Assembly (NCBI RefSeq): GCF_006149005.1
Contig: NZ_VBSL01000001.1
Coordinates: forward strand, 744,001 to 808,000
Source of the DNA: Larkinella sp. C7
Lineage (GTDB): Bacteria; Bacteroidota; Bacteroidia; Cytophagales; Spirosomataceae
Length of the DNA stretch: 64,000 nucleotides
Reading direction: 5' to 3'
A program made the translations under genes and the position numbers. The notes under the pieces were generated by a model. That model was not told where the DNA came from. It did not search any database and saw nothing but the letters and a program-made list of their open reading frames with translations. This document shows, piece after piece, positions 25,862 through 33,330 of this stretch. Positions within the stretch are counted from its first letter, which is position 1, and each line of letters starts with the position of its first letter.

Positions 25862-26614
25862 ATGAATTCGCCAGCACTTTCCGACACCCTCCTCGACCTG
25901 ATCCGGCAGCAACCCGACGCCGAAAAAGCCGTTGCGTACCTGACCCAACAAGCCGACGCCTACCGCAACCAACCCACCACTGCGGTTTTCTACCGCGTTT
26001 TTACCGCCATTCCGCGGTTTGTCGGTAAACAATCCATTCGCGTTTCGCCCGACCAAGCGCAGGAAATCCAGTCTTTACGGAATGGTTTTACCGTCGAAAG
26101 CTGGTCGCTCGACCGGCTGGCACGCGTGTGGTGGCTGCTCCAATTGCCTGCCAATGATCCGGCGGTATATTTCAGCACCATCGAAAACCTGTTCAAAGCC
26201 GCTGAAATGAACGAACTGGCAGCTTTGTATTCGGCCATTCCGGTCCTCCGGTTTCCTGAACACTGGCGGTTTCAAGCTACTGAGGGCGTTCGAAGTAACA
26301 TGAGTCCGGTGCAGGATGCGCTCATGCTCCAGAATCCGTATCCGGCCGAACAACTGGACGAACCCGCCTGGAACCAACTGGTCATGAAGGCTTTCTTCTG
26401 CGACAAACCGGTCGAGGAAATTCTCGGTTTTGAAGAACGCACCAATGAAACGCTGGCACGCATCGCCGTCGACTACGCCCACGAGCGTCGGGCGGCCGGA
26501 CGCACCATTCCCCCGCAACTCTGGACGCTGGTAAAACCGTTTGTAACCGAAGCCAACCGGGCCGAACTGGAAAGTTTGTTACGTACCCACGGATCGGCTG
26601 GCGATCTTGTTTAG
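25862..26614 (+). CDS. eboA: EboA-domain protein
   Basis: This 250-residue cytoplasmic protein is recognised as EboA, the first member of the six-gene ebo (eustigmatophyte/bacterial operon) set. It lacks membrane segments and signal peptide and looks all-helical. Family marks are AVFYRVFTAIPRFVGKQ near residue 45, WSLDRLARVWWLLQLP, a central NMSPVQDALMLQNPYPAEQLDE segment, and WNQLVMKAFF. The biochemical role of EboA is unknown; it has no catalytic motif I can name. It starts 36 bp after xerC and is separated from eboB by 2.2 kb containing a tandem-repeat array and two minus-strand genes, an unusual split. A weak TTG-N20-TACTTTTA lies at 25827-25857, so close to the ATG that a leaderless message would result. 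Confidence 0.88.
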   Translation: MNSPALSDTLLDLIRQQPDAEKAVAYLTQQADAYRNQPTTAVFYRVFTAIPRFVGKQSIRVSPDQAQEIQSLRNGFTVESWSLDRLARVWWLLQLPANDPAVYFSTIENLFKAAEMNELAALYSAIPVLRFPEHWRFQATEGVRSNMSPVQDALMLQNPYPAEQLDEPAWNQLVMKAFFCDKPVEEILGFEERTNETLARIAVDYAHERRAAGRTIPPQLWTLVKPFVTEANRAELESLLRTHGSAGDLV

Positions 26615-26624
26615 CCTTCAATGG

Positions 26625-27215
26625 GTCATCCCTACGGGATTTTTTCACCCAATCCCGCCTATTTCAGTGGGTTAAAACCCACCGCTACAAAATGAATCAT
26701 CCCTACGGGATTGTTGGCCTAAACAATCTGTAGGGATAGCCCATTTTGTAGCCCCCGTTTTTAACCGGGAAGGATGCAACATGACAAATCAGCAATCCCA
26801 TAGGGATGATCCATTTTGTAGCCCCCGTTTTTAACCGGGAAGGATGCAACATGACAAATCAGCAATCCCATAGGGATGATCCATTTTGTAGCCCCCGTTT
26901 TTAACCGGGAAGGATGCAACATGACAAATCAGCAATCCCGTAGGGATGACCCATTTTGTAGCCCCCGTTTTTAACCGAAAAGGATGCAACATGGCAAACC
27001 AGCAATCCCGTAGGGATGATCCATTTTGTAGCCCCCGGTTTTAACCGGGAGGGCAGGAGGCAACATGACAAATCAGCAATCCCGTAGGGATGACCCATTT
27101 TGTAGCCCCCGTTTTTAACCGGGAAGGATGCAACATGACAAATCAGCAATCCCGTAGGGATGACCCATTTTGTAGGGATGACCCATTTTGTAGGGATGAC
27201 CGATTGAAAGCCAAT
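26625..27215. repeat. 70-bp tandem repeat array with palindromic ATCCC-TACGGGAT core
   Basis: Copies of CCATTTTGTAGCCCCC begin at 26741, 26811, 26881, 26951, 27021, 27095 and 27165, so the period is 70 bp with one 74-bp step. Each full unit holds CCCCCGTTTTTAACCGGG, then GGATGCAACATGACAAATC and the near-palindrome ATCCCGTAGGGAT. The right end decays into two and a half copies of an 18-bp word (TAGGGATGACCCATTTTG). The left end has diverged ATCCCTACGGGATT units. Copies differ by only a few substitutions, which suggests recent expansion. It fills the gap between convergent eboA and a barrel-protein gene. A related fragment is at 60217-60264. Confidence 0.95.
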
Positions 27216-27246
27216 AAAGGGGTGATTCCCGAAATCCGGATTTAGC

Positions 27247-27918
27247 TTACAACCAGCGATACGATAACCCGACTGAAAACAGCAAATTTGTGCTGTTTTT
27301 CAACTCGTTGTAGTTAAAGAAAACGTGCTGGTACTGCGCCTGGATTTCTCCGCCAAGGTTATTGTTTTTTCCAAACTGAAACTTGGCGCCAATGGCCGGT
27401 GCCACCGCGCCCCGAACACCGGTTTTCTGATCCACCAGCGTGCCGTAATACCGGGCATAGTCGACGTAAGCACCACCGGCACCCAATTGTACATACGGTC
27501 GGAAAACCGAGTTGATGTCGTTCAGGTATACCGAGCCAATCGCTAGCAGCGGAATGGTCGTCAGCGCCCGGGTTTGCACCGCCGAGATATCTGTTCCGTC
27601 TTCAAACGAAAAAACCTGACGCGGCAACCGCTCCGAAACGTATTGCTGACCAATGCGTGCCCCGACCGAAAACCGACCCGGAAACATCGCTTCGACGGCA
27701 ACGGCAAAATTGCGGTTTCCCACCTTGTCGATGAAGTTCTGCTGGCTACCCTGGGGCAGTCCAACCCCGTAGAACACTGTAGCCCGGCCCGAGACAAACC
27801 GCTCGTAGAGTGTTTTATTAAACTCGATGTCCCGCTCTTTTTGTTCCTGATCTGTCTGCGCCACTGCTCCCATGGCCCAGAGGATGCCGAATAGACTCCA
27901 TATGATTTTCGTATTCAT
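27247..27918 (-). CDS. Predicted outer-membrane beta-barrel protein
   Basis: This 223-residue protein has a Sec signal peptide (MNTKIIWSLFGILWAMGAVA followed by Gln). Alternating amphipathic strands follow (TVFYGVGLPQ, FAVAVEAMFPGRFSVGARIG, PYVQLGAGGAYVDYA, GAVAPAIGAKFQFG), ending in VGLSYRWL, as for small eight-strand barrels of the outer-membrane beta-barrel (OmpX/OmpW-like) kind. No specific function can be assigned. It lies 90 bp behind the DUF4136 lipoprotein gene with a word-built hairpin between, and both oppose the ebo genes that surround them. Confidence 0.82.
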   Translation of the reverse strand: MNTKIIWSLFGILWAMGAVAQTDQEQKERDIEFNKTLYERFVSGRATVFYGVGLPQGSQQNFIDKVGNRNFAVAVEAMFPGRFSVGARIGQQYVSERLPRQVFSFEDGTDISAVQTRALTTIPLLAIGSVYLNDINSVFRPYVQLGAGGAYVDYARYYGTLVDQKTGVRGAVAPAIGAKFQFGKNNNLGGEIQAQYQHVFFNYNELKNSTNLLFSVGLSYRWL

Positions 27919-27927
27919 GGCTGTTTT

Positions 27928-28014
27928 TTTGATGAAAGAGGATAGACAAGAGATGAAAGATGGGATCGCCCTGATTGTCTTTTCTCTCTTGTCTGTCCTC
28001 TATTGTCTTTACTG
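27928..28014. repeat. Intergenic inverted repeat (site H)
   Basis: The left arm holds AGAGGATAGACAAGAG and ATGAAAGA; the right arm holds CTCTTGTCTGTCCTCT and TTGTCTTT. It sits between tandem minus-strand genes (DUF4136 and the barrel protein). The vocabulary is like sites E and K. Confidence 0.8.
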
Positions 28015-28656
28015 ATTAGCCCGCAGATAAGCTGATTGGTCGAACACTTTGGTAATGATGGAATCGACCGAAGTCGCATCAAAAATACCGGTGCCACGAA
28101 TCTGGGCCTGCCAGATGACGTTCAACTCCTGACTGGCGGTATTTGCATTCTTCAAATCGATCAGTTGAATCAGCCAGTAGGTGTCGCTTACCTCGTAGAA
28201 CGAATAATAATTGGGGTAATAGGGGTTGAAGCCCCCAAAACCGCCCAAACCGCCGTAGCCCCAGTAATCGAGGTAATAAGGCGAAAAGGGCATGGAGTTA
28301 ACTCCTACATAACTGTTGTTGACCCGCATCACGGAAACCCCCAGATCGGAGTTGGTGCTCCGGTTCACCCGCTGATAACCACGGCTGGTGAGCGTTTGGG
28401 CCAAACGATCCAGAAACGGTTGCTCAATTCCCGTCATGGAAAGTTGCTGCTGATCATTACTGACTTCCACCACCGAATCCGGCAGACTAAACGTTCTATA
28501 ATTGGCAAAATTGACCGAACGATCATGATTGGTAATAAAAACCTGGCTCTCTTCGGGCGACAGGTTGTCGAGTGGGTCGGGTCGGCAGGAACTGACTCCA
28601 CTTCCTATGCCTCCACAAACGCCTACCCACAGCAGAATCCGAACGATAGTTTTCAT
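28009..28656 (-). CDS. DUF4136-family lipoprotein
   Basis: This 215-residue lipoprotein has a signal peptide ending VSSC with Cys24 lipidated. The mature part opens with SVNFANYRTFSLPDSVVEV, the motif that marks the DUF4136 family, and later has VGVSVMRVNNSYVG, a Tyr/Gly-rich stretch (YLDYWGYGGLGGFGGFNPY) and VIWQAQIRGTGIFD. DUF4136 proteins are envelope lipoproteins of unknown function. It is divergent from eboB, with the ebo promoter between them. Its link to the ebo genes is only positional. Confidence 0.87.
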   Translation of the reverse strand: MKTIVRILLWVGVCGGIGSGVSSCRPDPLDNLSPEESQVFITNHDRSVNFANYRTFSLPDSVVEVSNDQQQLSMTGIEQPFLDRLAQTLTSRGYQRVNRSTNSDLGVSVMRVNNSYVGVNSMPFSPYYLDYWGYGGLGGFGGFNPYYPNYYSFYEVSDTYWLIQLIDLKNANTASQELNVIWQAQIRGTGIFDATSVDSIITKVFDQSAYLRANQ

Positions 28657-28803
28657 AAGTTACTGAATTTACCTTTTACTTAATTAACGATAAACGCACC
28701 GCATCTATTTAACGAAATGGAGAAAGCTTCGGTTTTTAATAGTATTCTAATGGCTCAAAACCGGTTTTCAGAGCATCGGAATCAGAATCGTTCTCCCGGT
28801 CGC

Positions 28804-28834
28804 TTGCAACTGGATGACTACCCAACTAACTTTG
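28804..28834 (+). promoter_or_regulatory. Promoter of eboBCDEF
   Basis: TTG at 28804-28806 and TAACTTTG at 28827-28834 are separated by 20 bp, matching the Bacteroidetes -33/-7 pattern. It lies 21 bp before the eboB ATG at 28856. It shows that eboBCDEF do not depend on transcription from eboA, and that the ATG at 28814 is not the start. Confidence 0.78.
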
Positions 28835-28855
28835 CTTTTTAAAGCCGACACACGC

Positions 28856-29788
28856 ATGAGTTTTTTAGATACAGTACGCGGGATGAAGTTTTTTGACATG
28901 CACGTCCACATGACCTCCCGCACCACGGACGACTACCAGGCGATGGCCGACGCCGGGATTGTGGCCGTGATCGAACCGGCCTTCTGGCTCGGGCAGCCGC
29001 GCACGGGCGTCGATTCGTTCCGCGATTATTTTGCCAGCCTTGTGGGTTGGGAGCGGTTTCGGGCGTCGCAATTTGGCATCCGGCATTACTGCACCATTGG
29101 TTTGAACTCCAAGGAAGCCAACAACGAGGCCCTGGCCGAGCAGGTGATGGAAATTCTCCCGCTGTTTATTTACAAGGAAGGCGTTGTCGGCGTAGGGGAA
29201 ATTGGTTTCGACGACCAGACGCCCGCCGAAGAAAAATACTACCGCGCGCAACTGGATCTGGCCAAAGAAGCCGGTTTGCCCGTTCAGATTCACACGCCCC
29301 ACCGCGACAAAAAACAGGGCACCAGCCGCAGCATGGACATTGCCCTCGAACACGGCCTGGACCCCGGCATGGTGATTGTCGATCACAACAACGAAGAAAC
29401 CGTCAAGGAAGTCCTGGATCGCGGATTCTGGGCTGGTTTTACGATTTATCCGTTCACCAAGATGGGCAATGAGCGCATGGTGGAAGTGGTGAAACAATAC
29501 GGCCCGGAACGCATCATGATCAACTCGGCGGCCGACTGGGGCATCAGTGATCCCCTGGCATTGCCGAAAACCGCAGCCCTGATGAAAGAACGCGGTATTT
29601 CCGACGAAACCATCCGTCTGGTCACCTTCGAAAACGCTGTGACGGCTTTTGCCCAAAGTGGCCAGATCAGCCTCGCCGACTTCGAACAACCCATCGACAT
29701 CGACCAGAGCCAGCGGTACAATGGCAGTTCGGTTTTGCGCGGAGGACAAGCGCCGAGGGTGGATAAATCATCAACGATTATTAAGTAA
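28856..29788 (+). CDS. eboB: EboB, TatD-family metal-dependent hydrolase
   Basis: This 310-residue cytoplasmic TIM-barrel hydrolase of the TatD family is the EboB member of the ebo set. Metal ligands are all visible: H16xH18 in FFDMHVHMTSR, Glu in VGVGEIGFDDQ, His in LPVQIHTPHRDK, His in MVIVDHNNEET, and Asp in INSAADWGIS. The start at ATG 28856 follows a well-formed promoter. TatD relatives are nucleases or amidohydrolases; the EboB substrate is unknown, but conservation in ebo operons suggests action on a small metabolite. It opens a five-gene unit eboBCDEF. An inverted repeat lies after its stop. Confidence 0.93.
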   Translation: MSFLDTVRGMKFFDMHVHMTSRTTDDYQAMADAGIVAVIEPAFWLGQPRTGVDSFRDYFASLVGWERFRASQFGIRHYCTIGLNSKEANNEALAEQVMEILPLFIYKEGVVGVGEIGFDDQTPAEEKYYRAQLDLAKEAGLPVQIHTPHRDKKQGTSRSMDIALEHGLDPGMVIVDHNNEETVKEVLDRGFWAGFTIYPFTKMGNERMVEVVKQYGPERIMINSAADWGISDPLALPKTAALMKERGISDETIRLVTFENAVTAFAQSGQISLADFEQPIDIDQSQRYNGSSVLRGGQAPRVDKSSTIIK

Positions 29789-29789
29789 A

Positions 29790-29888
29790 AAATAATGAAT
29801 ATTGAATATCGAATGGCGAATAACGAAGGTTGATGACATCCATTAGACTTCAGTATTCGTTATTCAATATTCAATATTCGATATTCCC
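29790..29888. repeat. Intergenic inverted repeat (site I) between eboB and eboC
   Basis: Left words ATGAATATTGAATATCGAA and GAATAACGAA; right words TTCGTTATTCAATATTC and AATATTCGATATT. The right arm reaches to the base before the eboC TTG start, so the hairpin could hide the start region and reduce EboC synthesis. This is inference from position. Confidence 0.88.
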
Positions 29889-30767
29889 TTGAACATACTC
29901 CCGCTTCTTCGCCTAACCCGCCCTGCCAACCTCATTACGTCTGTTGCCGATGTCATGGCGGGAATGGCCATTGCCGGCTATTACCTCATTCCTGATGCCG
30001 ATCCGGTGCCGGTGGGCTGGCTTTGCCTGTCGACGGTCGGTCTGTATGGTGGGGGCGTGGTGTTCAATGATGTTTTCGATGCCGAACTCGATGCCATCGA
30101 GCGACCGGAACGGCCCATTCCGAGCGGGCAGGTGAGTCTGGGACAGGCAACTTTACTGGGAAGTGTATTATTGCTGATCGGTATCGTGGCGGCCTGGATG
30201 GTGAACCCAACGGCGGGGTGGCTGGCGGTGGCGATTAGCGTGGCATCGCTGGTTTACGACAAGTTTGGAAAACACAATGCCATCATCGGACCACTGAATA
30301 TGGGCCTGTGCCGGGGGCTGAATCTGGTGCTGGGTATCAGTATTCTGCCCGATCAGGTGCCGCTCTGGGCGTCACTGGGCGTGATACCGATTGTCTACAT
30401 TGCCGCCATTACGATGATCAGCCGGGGCGAGGTGCATGGTGGAAAACCCATGGTTCTCAGGGTGGCCGGTTTGCTGTATGGACTCGTGATCGGCTGCATC
30501 GGTGCGATTGCCCAGCAGCAAAACCAATTAGGAACGGCCATTCCGTTTCTTTTACTGTTTGGTTTCTTCATTTTTCCGCCCCTCTGGCAAGCCATTCGCG
30601 AACCAACGGGCCGAAACATCGGTATGGCGGTTAAATCGGGGGTGTTGTCGCTGATTGTGATGAATGCCGCGTGGGTGGCCGCTTTTGCTTCGTTTCCGCT
30701 GGCAATGCTTGTTGTCTGTCTGCTCCCATTGTCGCGGCTGCTGGCCAAAGTATTTGCGGTGACGTAA
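29889..30767 (+). CDS. eboC: EboC, UbiA-family prenyltransferase
   Basis: EboC is a 292-residue integral-membrane prenyltransferase of the UbiA family. The first Asp-rich motif NDVFDAELD (60-68, NDxxDxxxD) and the second region YDKFGKHN (123-130) bind the Mg-diphosphate of the prenyl donor. About eight hydrophobic helices follow one another. The start is TTG at 29889: MNILPLLRLTRPANL is the normal family N-terminus and no ATG is available upstream in frame. The enzyme presumably attaches a prenyl chain to a polar ebo intermediate at the membrane; donor and acceptor are unknown. Confidence 0.93.
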   Translation: MNILPLLRLTRPANLITSVADVMAGMAIAGYYLIPDADPVPVGWLCLSTVGLYGGGVVFNDVFDAELDAIERPERPIPSGQVSLGQATLLGSVLLLIGIVAAWMVNPTAGWLAVAISVASLVYDKFGKHNAIIGPLNMGLCRGLNLVLGISILPDQVPLWASLGVIPIVYIAAITMISRGEVHGGKPMVLRVAGLLYGLVIGCIGAIAQQQNQLGTAIPFLLLFGFFIFPPLWQAIREPTGRNIGMAVKSGVLSLIVMNAAWVAAFASFPLAMLVVCLLPLSRLLAKVFAVT

Positions 30768-30855
30768 CCGAACGGTTCCGGCCAAACTCTTGTTTTAAAG
30801 AATAAACCGTTGGTTTTAAGTACCTATACATTCTATTAACTTAGTGTTCCAAGGA

Positions 30856-32004
30856 ATGAATACCCTTCACCAGTCATTCAGCGTTCAGTTTACCTACGAC
30901 GTTTACTTTTCCGACCGTTTGTTCGAAAGTACCAATCTCACCTTACTTGAATTCCTGAAAAAACGCCATTCGGAAGGATTCCGCAAAAAACTGTTCTTCA
31001 TTCTGGATGAAGGCGTTGTAAACAGCCATCCCGCTTTACCGGAACAAATTAAAGCGTATTTTGCCCATGTCCCGATTGTCGATCTCATCCCTGACCTACT
31101 GGTTATTCCGGGCGGTGAAGGTGCTAAAAACGATCCGGAACTGGTCGATCAACTCATCGAGGCCGTGGATCGCTACGGCATCGACCGGCATTCCTACGTG
31201 ATTGCCATCGGGGGCGGTTCGGTGCTCGATCTGGTGGGCTACGTGGCCGCCATCTCGCACCGGGGCATCCGCCACATCCGGATTCCGACAACGGTTCTGT
31301 CGCAAAACGATTCGGGCATCGGTGTCAAAAACGGCGTTAATTACCGGGGAAAAAAGAACTTCCTGGGTTCGTTTGCCCCACCGGTTGCGGTTTTCAACGA
31401 CGCGGAATTTCTGAAAACCCTCGACGACCGCGACTGGCGGGCGGGCATTTCGGAAGCCATCAAAGTCGCCCTGATCAAGGACCAACCGTTTTTTGAATGG
31501 CTGGAAACGAACGCCGAAAAACTGGCCGCCCGCGATCTGGACGCCATGCAATACCTGATTCACCGCTGCGCCGAGTTACACCTCGACCACATTGCCAGTG
31601 GTGACCCCTTCGAAATGGGCTCCTCACGTCCGCTGGATTTTGGCCACTGGAGTGCGCACAAACTTGAACAACTTACTGACTTTGAAATTCGTCATGGCGA
31701 AGCCGTTGCCATTGGCATTGCCCTCGACAGCCTGTATTCGCAACGACTGGGCTGGCTCAGCGAAGCCGACACCCACCGCATTCTGAATCTGGAACGCACC
31801 CTCGGTTTTACGTTATTCCACCCCGCTCTCGACGGCGACGGTTTACTAAAAGGGCTGAATGAGTTCCGGGAACACCTCGGCGGTCAACTGACGATCATGC
31901 TGCTGAAAGCCATTGGCAAAGGCGTGGAAGTCCACGAAATGGATACGGAGCTGATTCGCGAAGCGATCGGTATTTTAAAAGAAAACGAAATTCAGCCCGC
32001 ATGA
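30856..32004 (+). CDS. eboD: EboD, 3-dehydroquinate synthase-like sugar phosphate cyclase
   Basis: EboD is a 382-residue member of the 3-dehydroquinate synthase/sugar-phosphate cyclase superfamily in the ebo set. It has the NAD-binding IAIGGGSVLDLVGYVAA and PTTVLSQNDSGIGVKNGVNY. Metal ligands are E200 (GISEAIKVALI), H264 (DFGHWSAHKLE) and H280 (RHGEAVAIG). The DHQS-typical GHTxGHA is altered to GHWSAHK, showing that it is not the shikimate-pathway enzyme. A GTG at 30844 is possible but ATG 30856 fits the family. It should cyclise a phosphorylated sugar to a cyclitol-like product. The stop overlaps the eboE start by 4 bp. Confidence 0.93.
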   Translation: MNTLHQSFSVQFTYDVYFSDRLFESTNLTLLEFLKKRHSEGFRKKLFFILDEGVVNSHPALPEQIKAYFAHVPIVDLIPDLLVIPGGEGAKNDPELVDQLIEAVDRYGIDRHSYVIAIGGGSVLDLVGYVAAISHRGIRHIRIPTTVLSQNDSGIGVKNGVNYRGKKNFLGSFAPPVAVFNDAEFLKTLDDRDWRAGISEAIKVALIKDQPFFEWLETNAEKLAARDLDAMQYLIHRCAELHLDHIASGDPFEMGSSRPLDFGHWSAHKLEQLTDFEIRHGEAVAIGIALDSLYSQRLGWLSEADTHRILNLERTLGFTLFHPALDGDGLLKGLNEFREHLGGQLTIMLLKAIGKGVEVHEMDTELIREAIGILKENEIQPA

Positions 32005-33239
32005 AAACCCCGCTGGGACATCTCGGTTATTGCACGAACATTCACGCCGGTGAGCATTGGGCGGATCATTTTATCGCGCTGCAACACGCCATTCCGACCA
32101 TTAAAAAAAAGCTTTCGCCCGATGCCCCCTTCGGCATCGGCCTGCGATTGTCCAACATCGCCAGCCTAGAACTCACGCAGCCCGAGCGACTGAAGGAGTT
32201 TCAGAACTGGCTGACCGACAACGACTGCTACGTTTTTACAATGAACGGCTTTCCGTACGGCGGTTTTCACAATACCCGCGTCAAAGACCAGGTTCACGCC
32301 CCCGACTGGCGAACGCCCGAACGGGTCGACTATACCATCCGGCTTTTTCATTTGCTGACGGCACTGCTACCGATCCATATGGCGGGCGGTATTACGGAAG
32401 CCGGGATTTCTACCTCGCCCCTCTCCTACCGCTACTGGTTTCAATGGAACAACCGGGATGAACGCGATCTGGCGTTCGAAGCTACCACGCAACGGCTGAT
32501 GACGGTCGTGGAAGAGCTGGTTCGGATCAAACAGGCCGAAGGCATCAGTCTTCACCTCGACCTCGAACCCGAACCCGACGGTTTGCTGGAAACCGGCGAC
32601 GAGTTTATCGAATGGTTCAACCTGTATCTGTTGCCCATTGGCCTCGAACGGCTCAACGATGAGTTTGGTCTATCGGCGGGTGAAGCGGAAGCGGCTCTGC
32701 GCGAACACGTGCAGTTGTGCTACGATGTTTGCCATTTTGCGGTCGGCTACGAACGCCCGGACGAGGTGCTGAAAAAGCTGAAAGAGAATGACCTGAAGGT
32801 GGGCAAAATTCAGATCAGCGCGGCTTTGAAAGCCACTTTTCCGGTGGAAGAAAACAGCCGGGCAGCAGTTCTGGACCAGTTCCGACAGTTCAATGAGCCC
32901 ACGTATCTGCATCAGGTCGTGGCGCGGGATGTGAACGGTGACTTGCTCCGGTTCCCGGATTTACCCGAAGCGCTGCTGGCCTTTGATGAAAGTCACGTCG
33001 AATGGCGGTCGCATTTCCACGTTCCGCTTTTTGTGGCCGATTACGGTTTGCTGCAATCGACGCAGGACGACATTTCAGAAGTGCTTCGTTTACAGAAAGA
33101 AAACCCGTTTACGGAGCAACTGGAAGTCGAAACCTATACGTGGGAGGTGTTGCCCGAGGATATGAAGCTGCGGTTGAATGATTCGATTGGGCGGGAACTC
33201 TTCTGGGTGTTGAATAAAATAAATAATATCGAATCATGA
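32001..33239 (+). CDS. eboE: EboE, xylose-isomerase-like TIM-barrel protein
   Basis: EboE is a 412-residue cytoplasmic TIM-barrel protein of the sugar isomerase / AP endonuclease 2 superfamily, annotated elsewhere as metabolite traffic protein EboE. It begins LGYCTNIHAGEHWADHF. Likely metal-site segments are SLHLDLEPEPDGLLE, LCYDVCHFAVGYE, KIQISAALKATFP and DESHVEWRSHFHVPLF. The start overlaps the eboD stop (ATGA), so the two are translationally coupled. The reaction is unknown; an isomerase or epimerase on the EboD product is an inference. Confidence 0.92.
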   Translation: MKTPLGHLGYCTNIHAGEHWADHFIALQHAIPTIKKKLSPDAPFGIGLRLSNIASLELTQPERLKEFQNWLTDNDCYVFTMNGFPYGGFHNTRVKDQVHAPDWRTPERVDYTIRLFHLLTALLPIHMAGGITEAGISTSPLSYRYWFQWNNRDERDLAFEATTQRLMTVVEELVRIKQAEGISLHLDLEPEPDGLLETGDEFIEWFNLYLLPIGLERLNDEFGLSAGEAEAALREHVQLCYDVCHFAVGYERPDEVLKKLKENDLKVGKIQISAALKATFPVEENSRAAVLDQFRQFNEPTYLHQVVARDVNGDLLRFPDLPEALLAFDESHVEWRSHFHVPLFVADYGLLQSTQDDISEVLRLQKENPFTEQLEVETYTWEVLPEDMKLRLNDSIGRELFWVLNKINNIES

Positions 33240-33322
33240 ATATTGAATAACGAATATCGAAGTTCAGAAGCGTGCGAGCCACTTCGTTATTCAAGATTCG
33301 CCATTCTATATTCGTTATTCCC
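33228..33322. repeat. Intergenic inverted repeat (site J) between eboE and eboF
   Basis: Left words ATGAATATTGAATAACGAA and TATCGAAG; right words CTTCGTTATTCAAGATTCG and ATTCGTTATT. It overlaps the last codons of eboE and ends just before eboF. Its vocabulary is the same as sites C and I. Confidence 0.85.
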
Positions 33323-33330
33323 CGATTTTT

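Noticed and set aside
24899-26056. Minus-strand 385-codon frame across xerC and eboA
   Set aside because: Overlaps two clear plus-strand genes and has no motif.
26901-27149. Minus-strand 82-codon frame across the repeat array
   Set aside because: It is just the 70-bp repeat translated; the protein repeats the same words (MGHPYGIADLSC) and has no promoter.
26741-27165. CRISPR-like array
   Set aside because: The whole 70-bp unit is repeated, with no variable spacers and no cas genes in the window.
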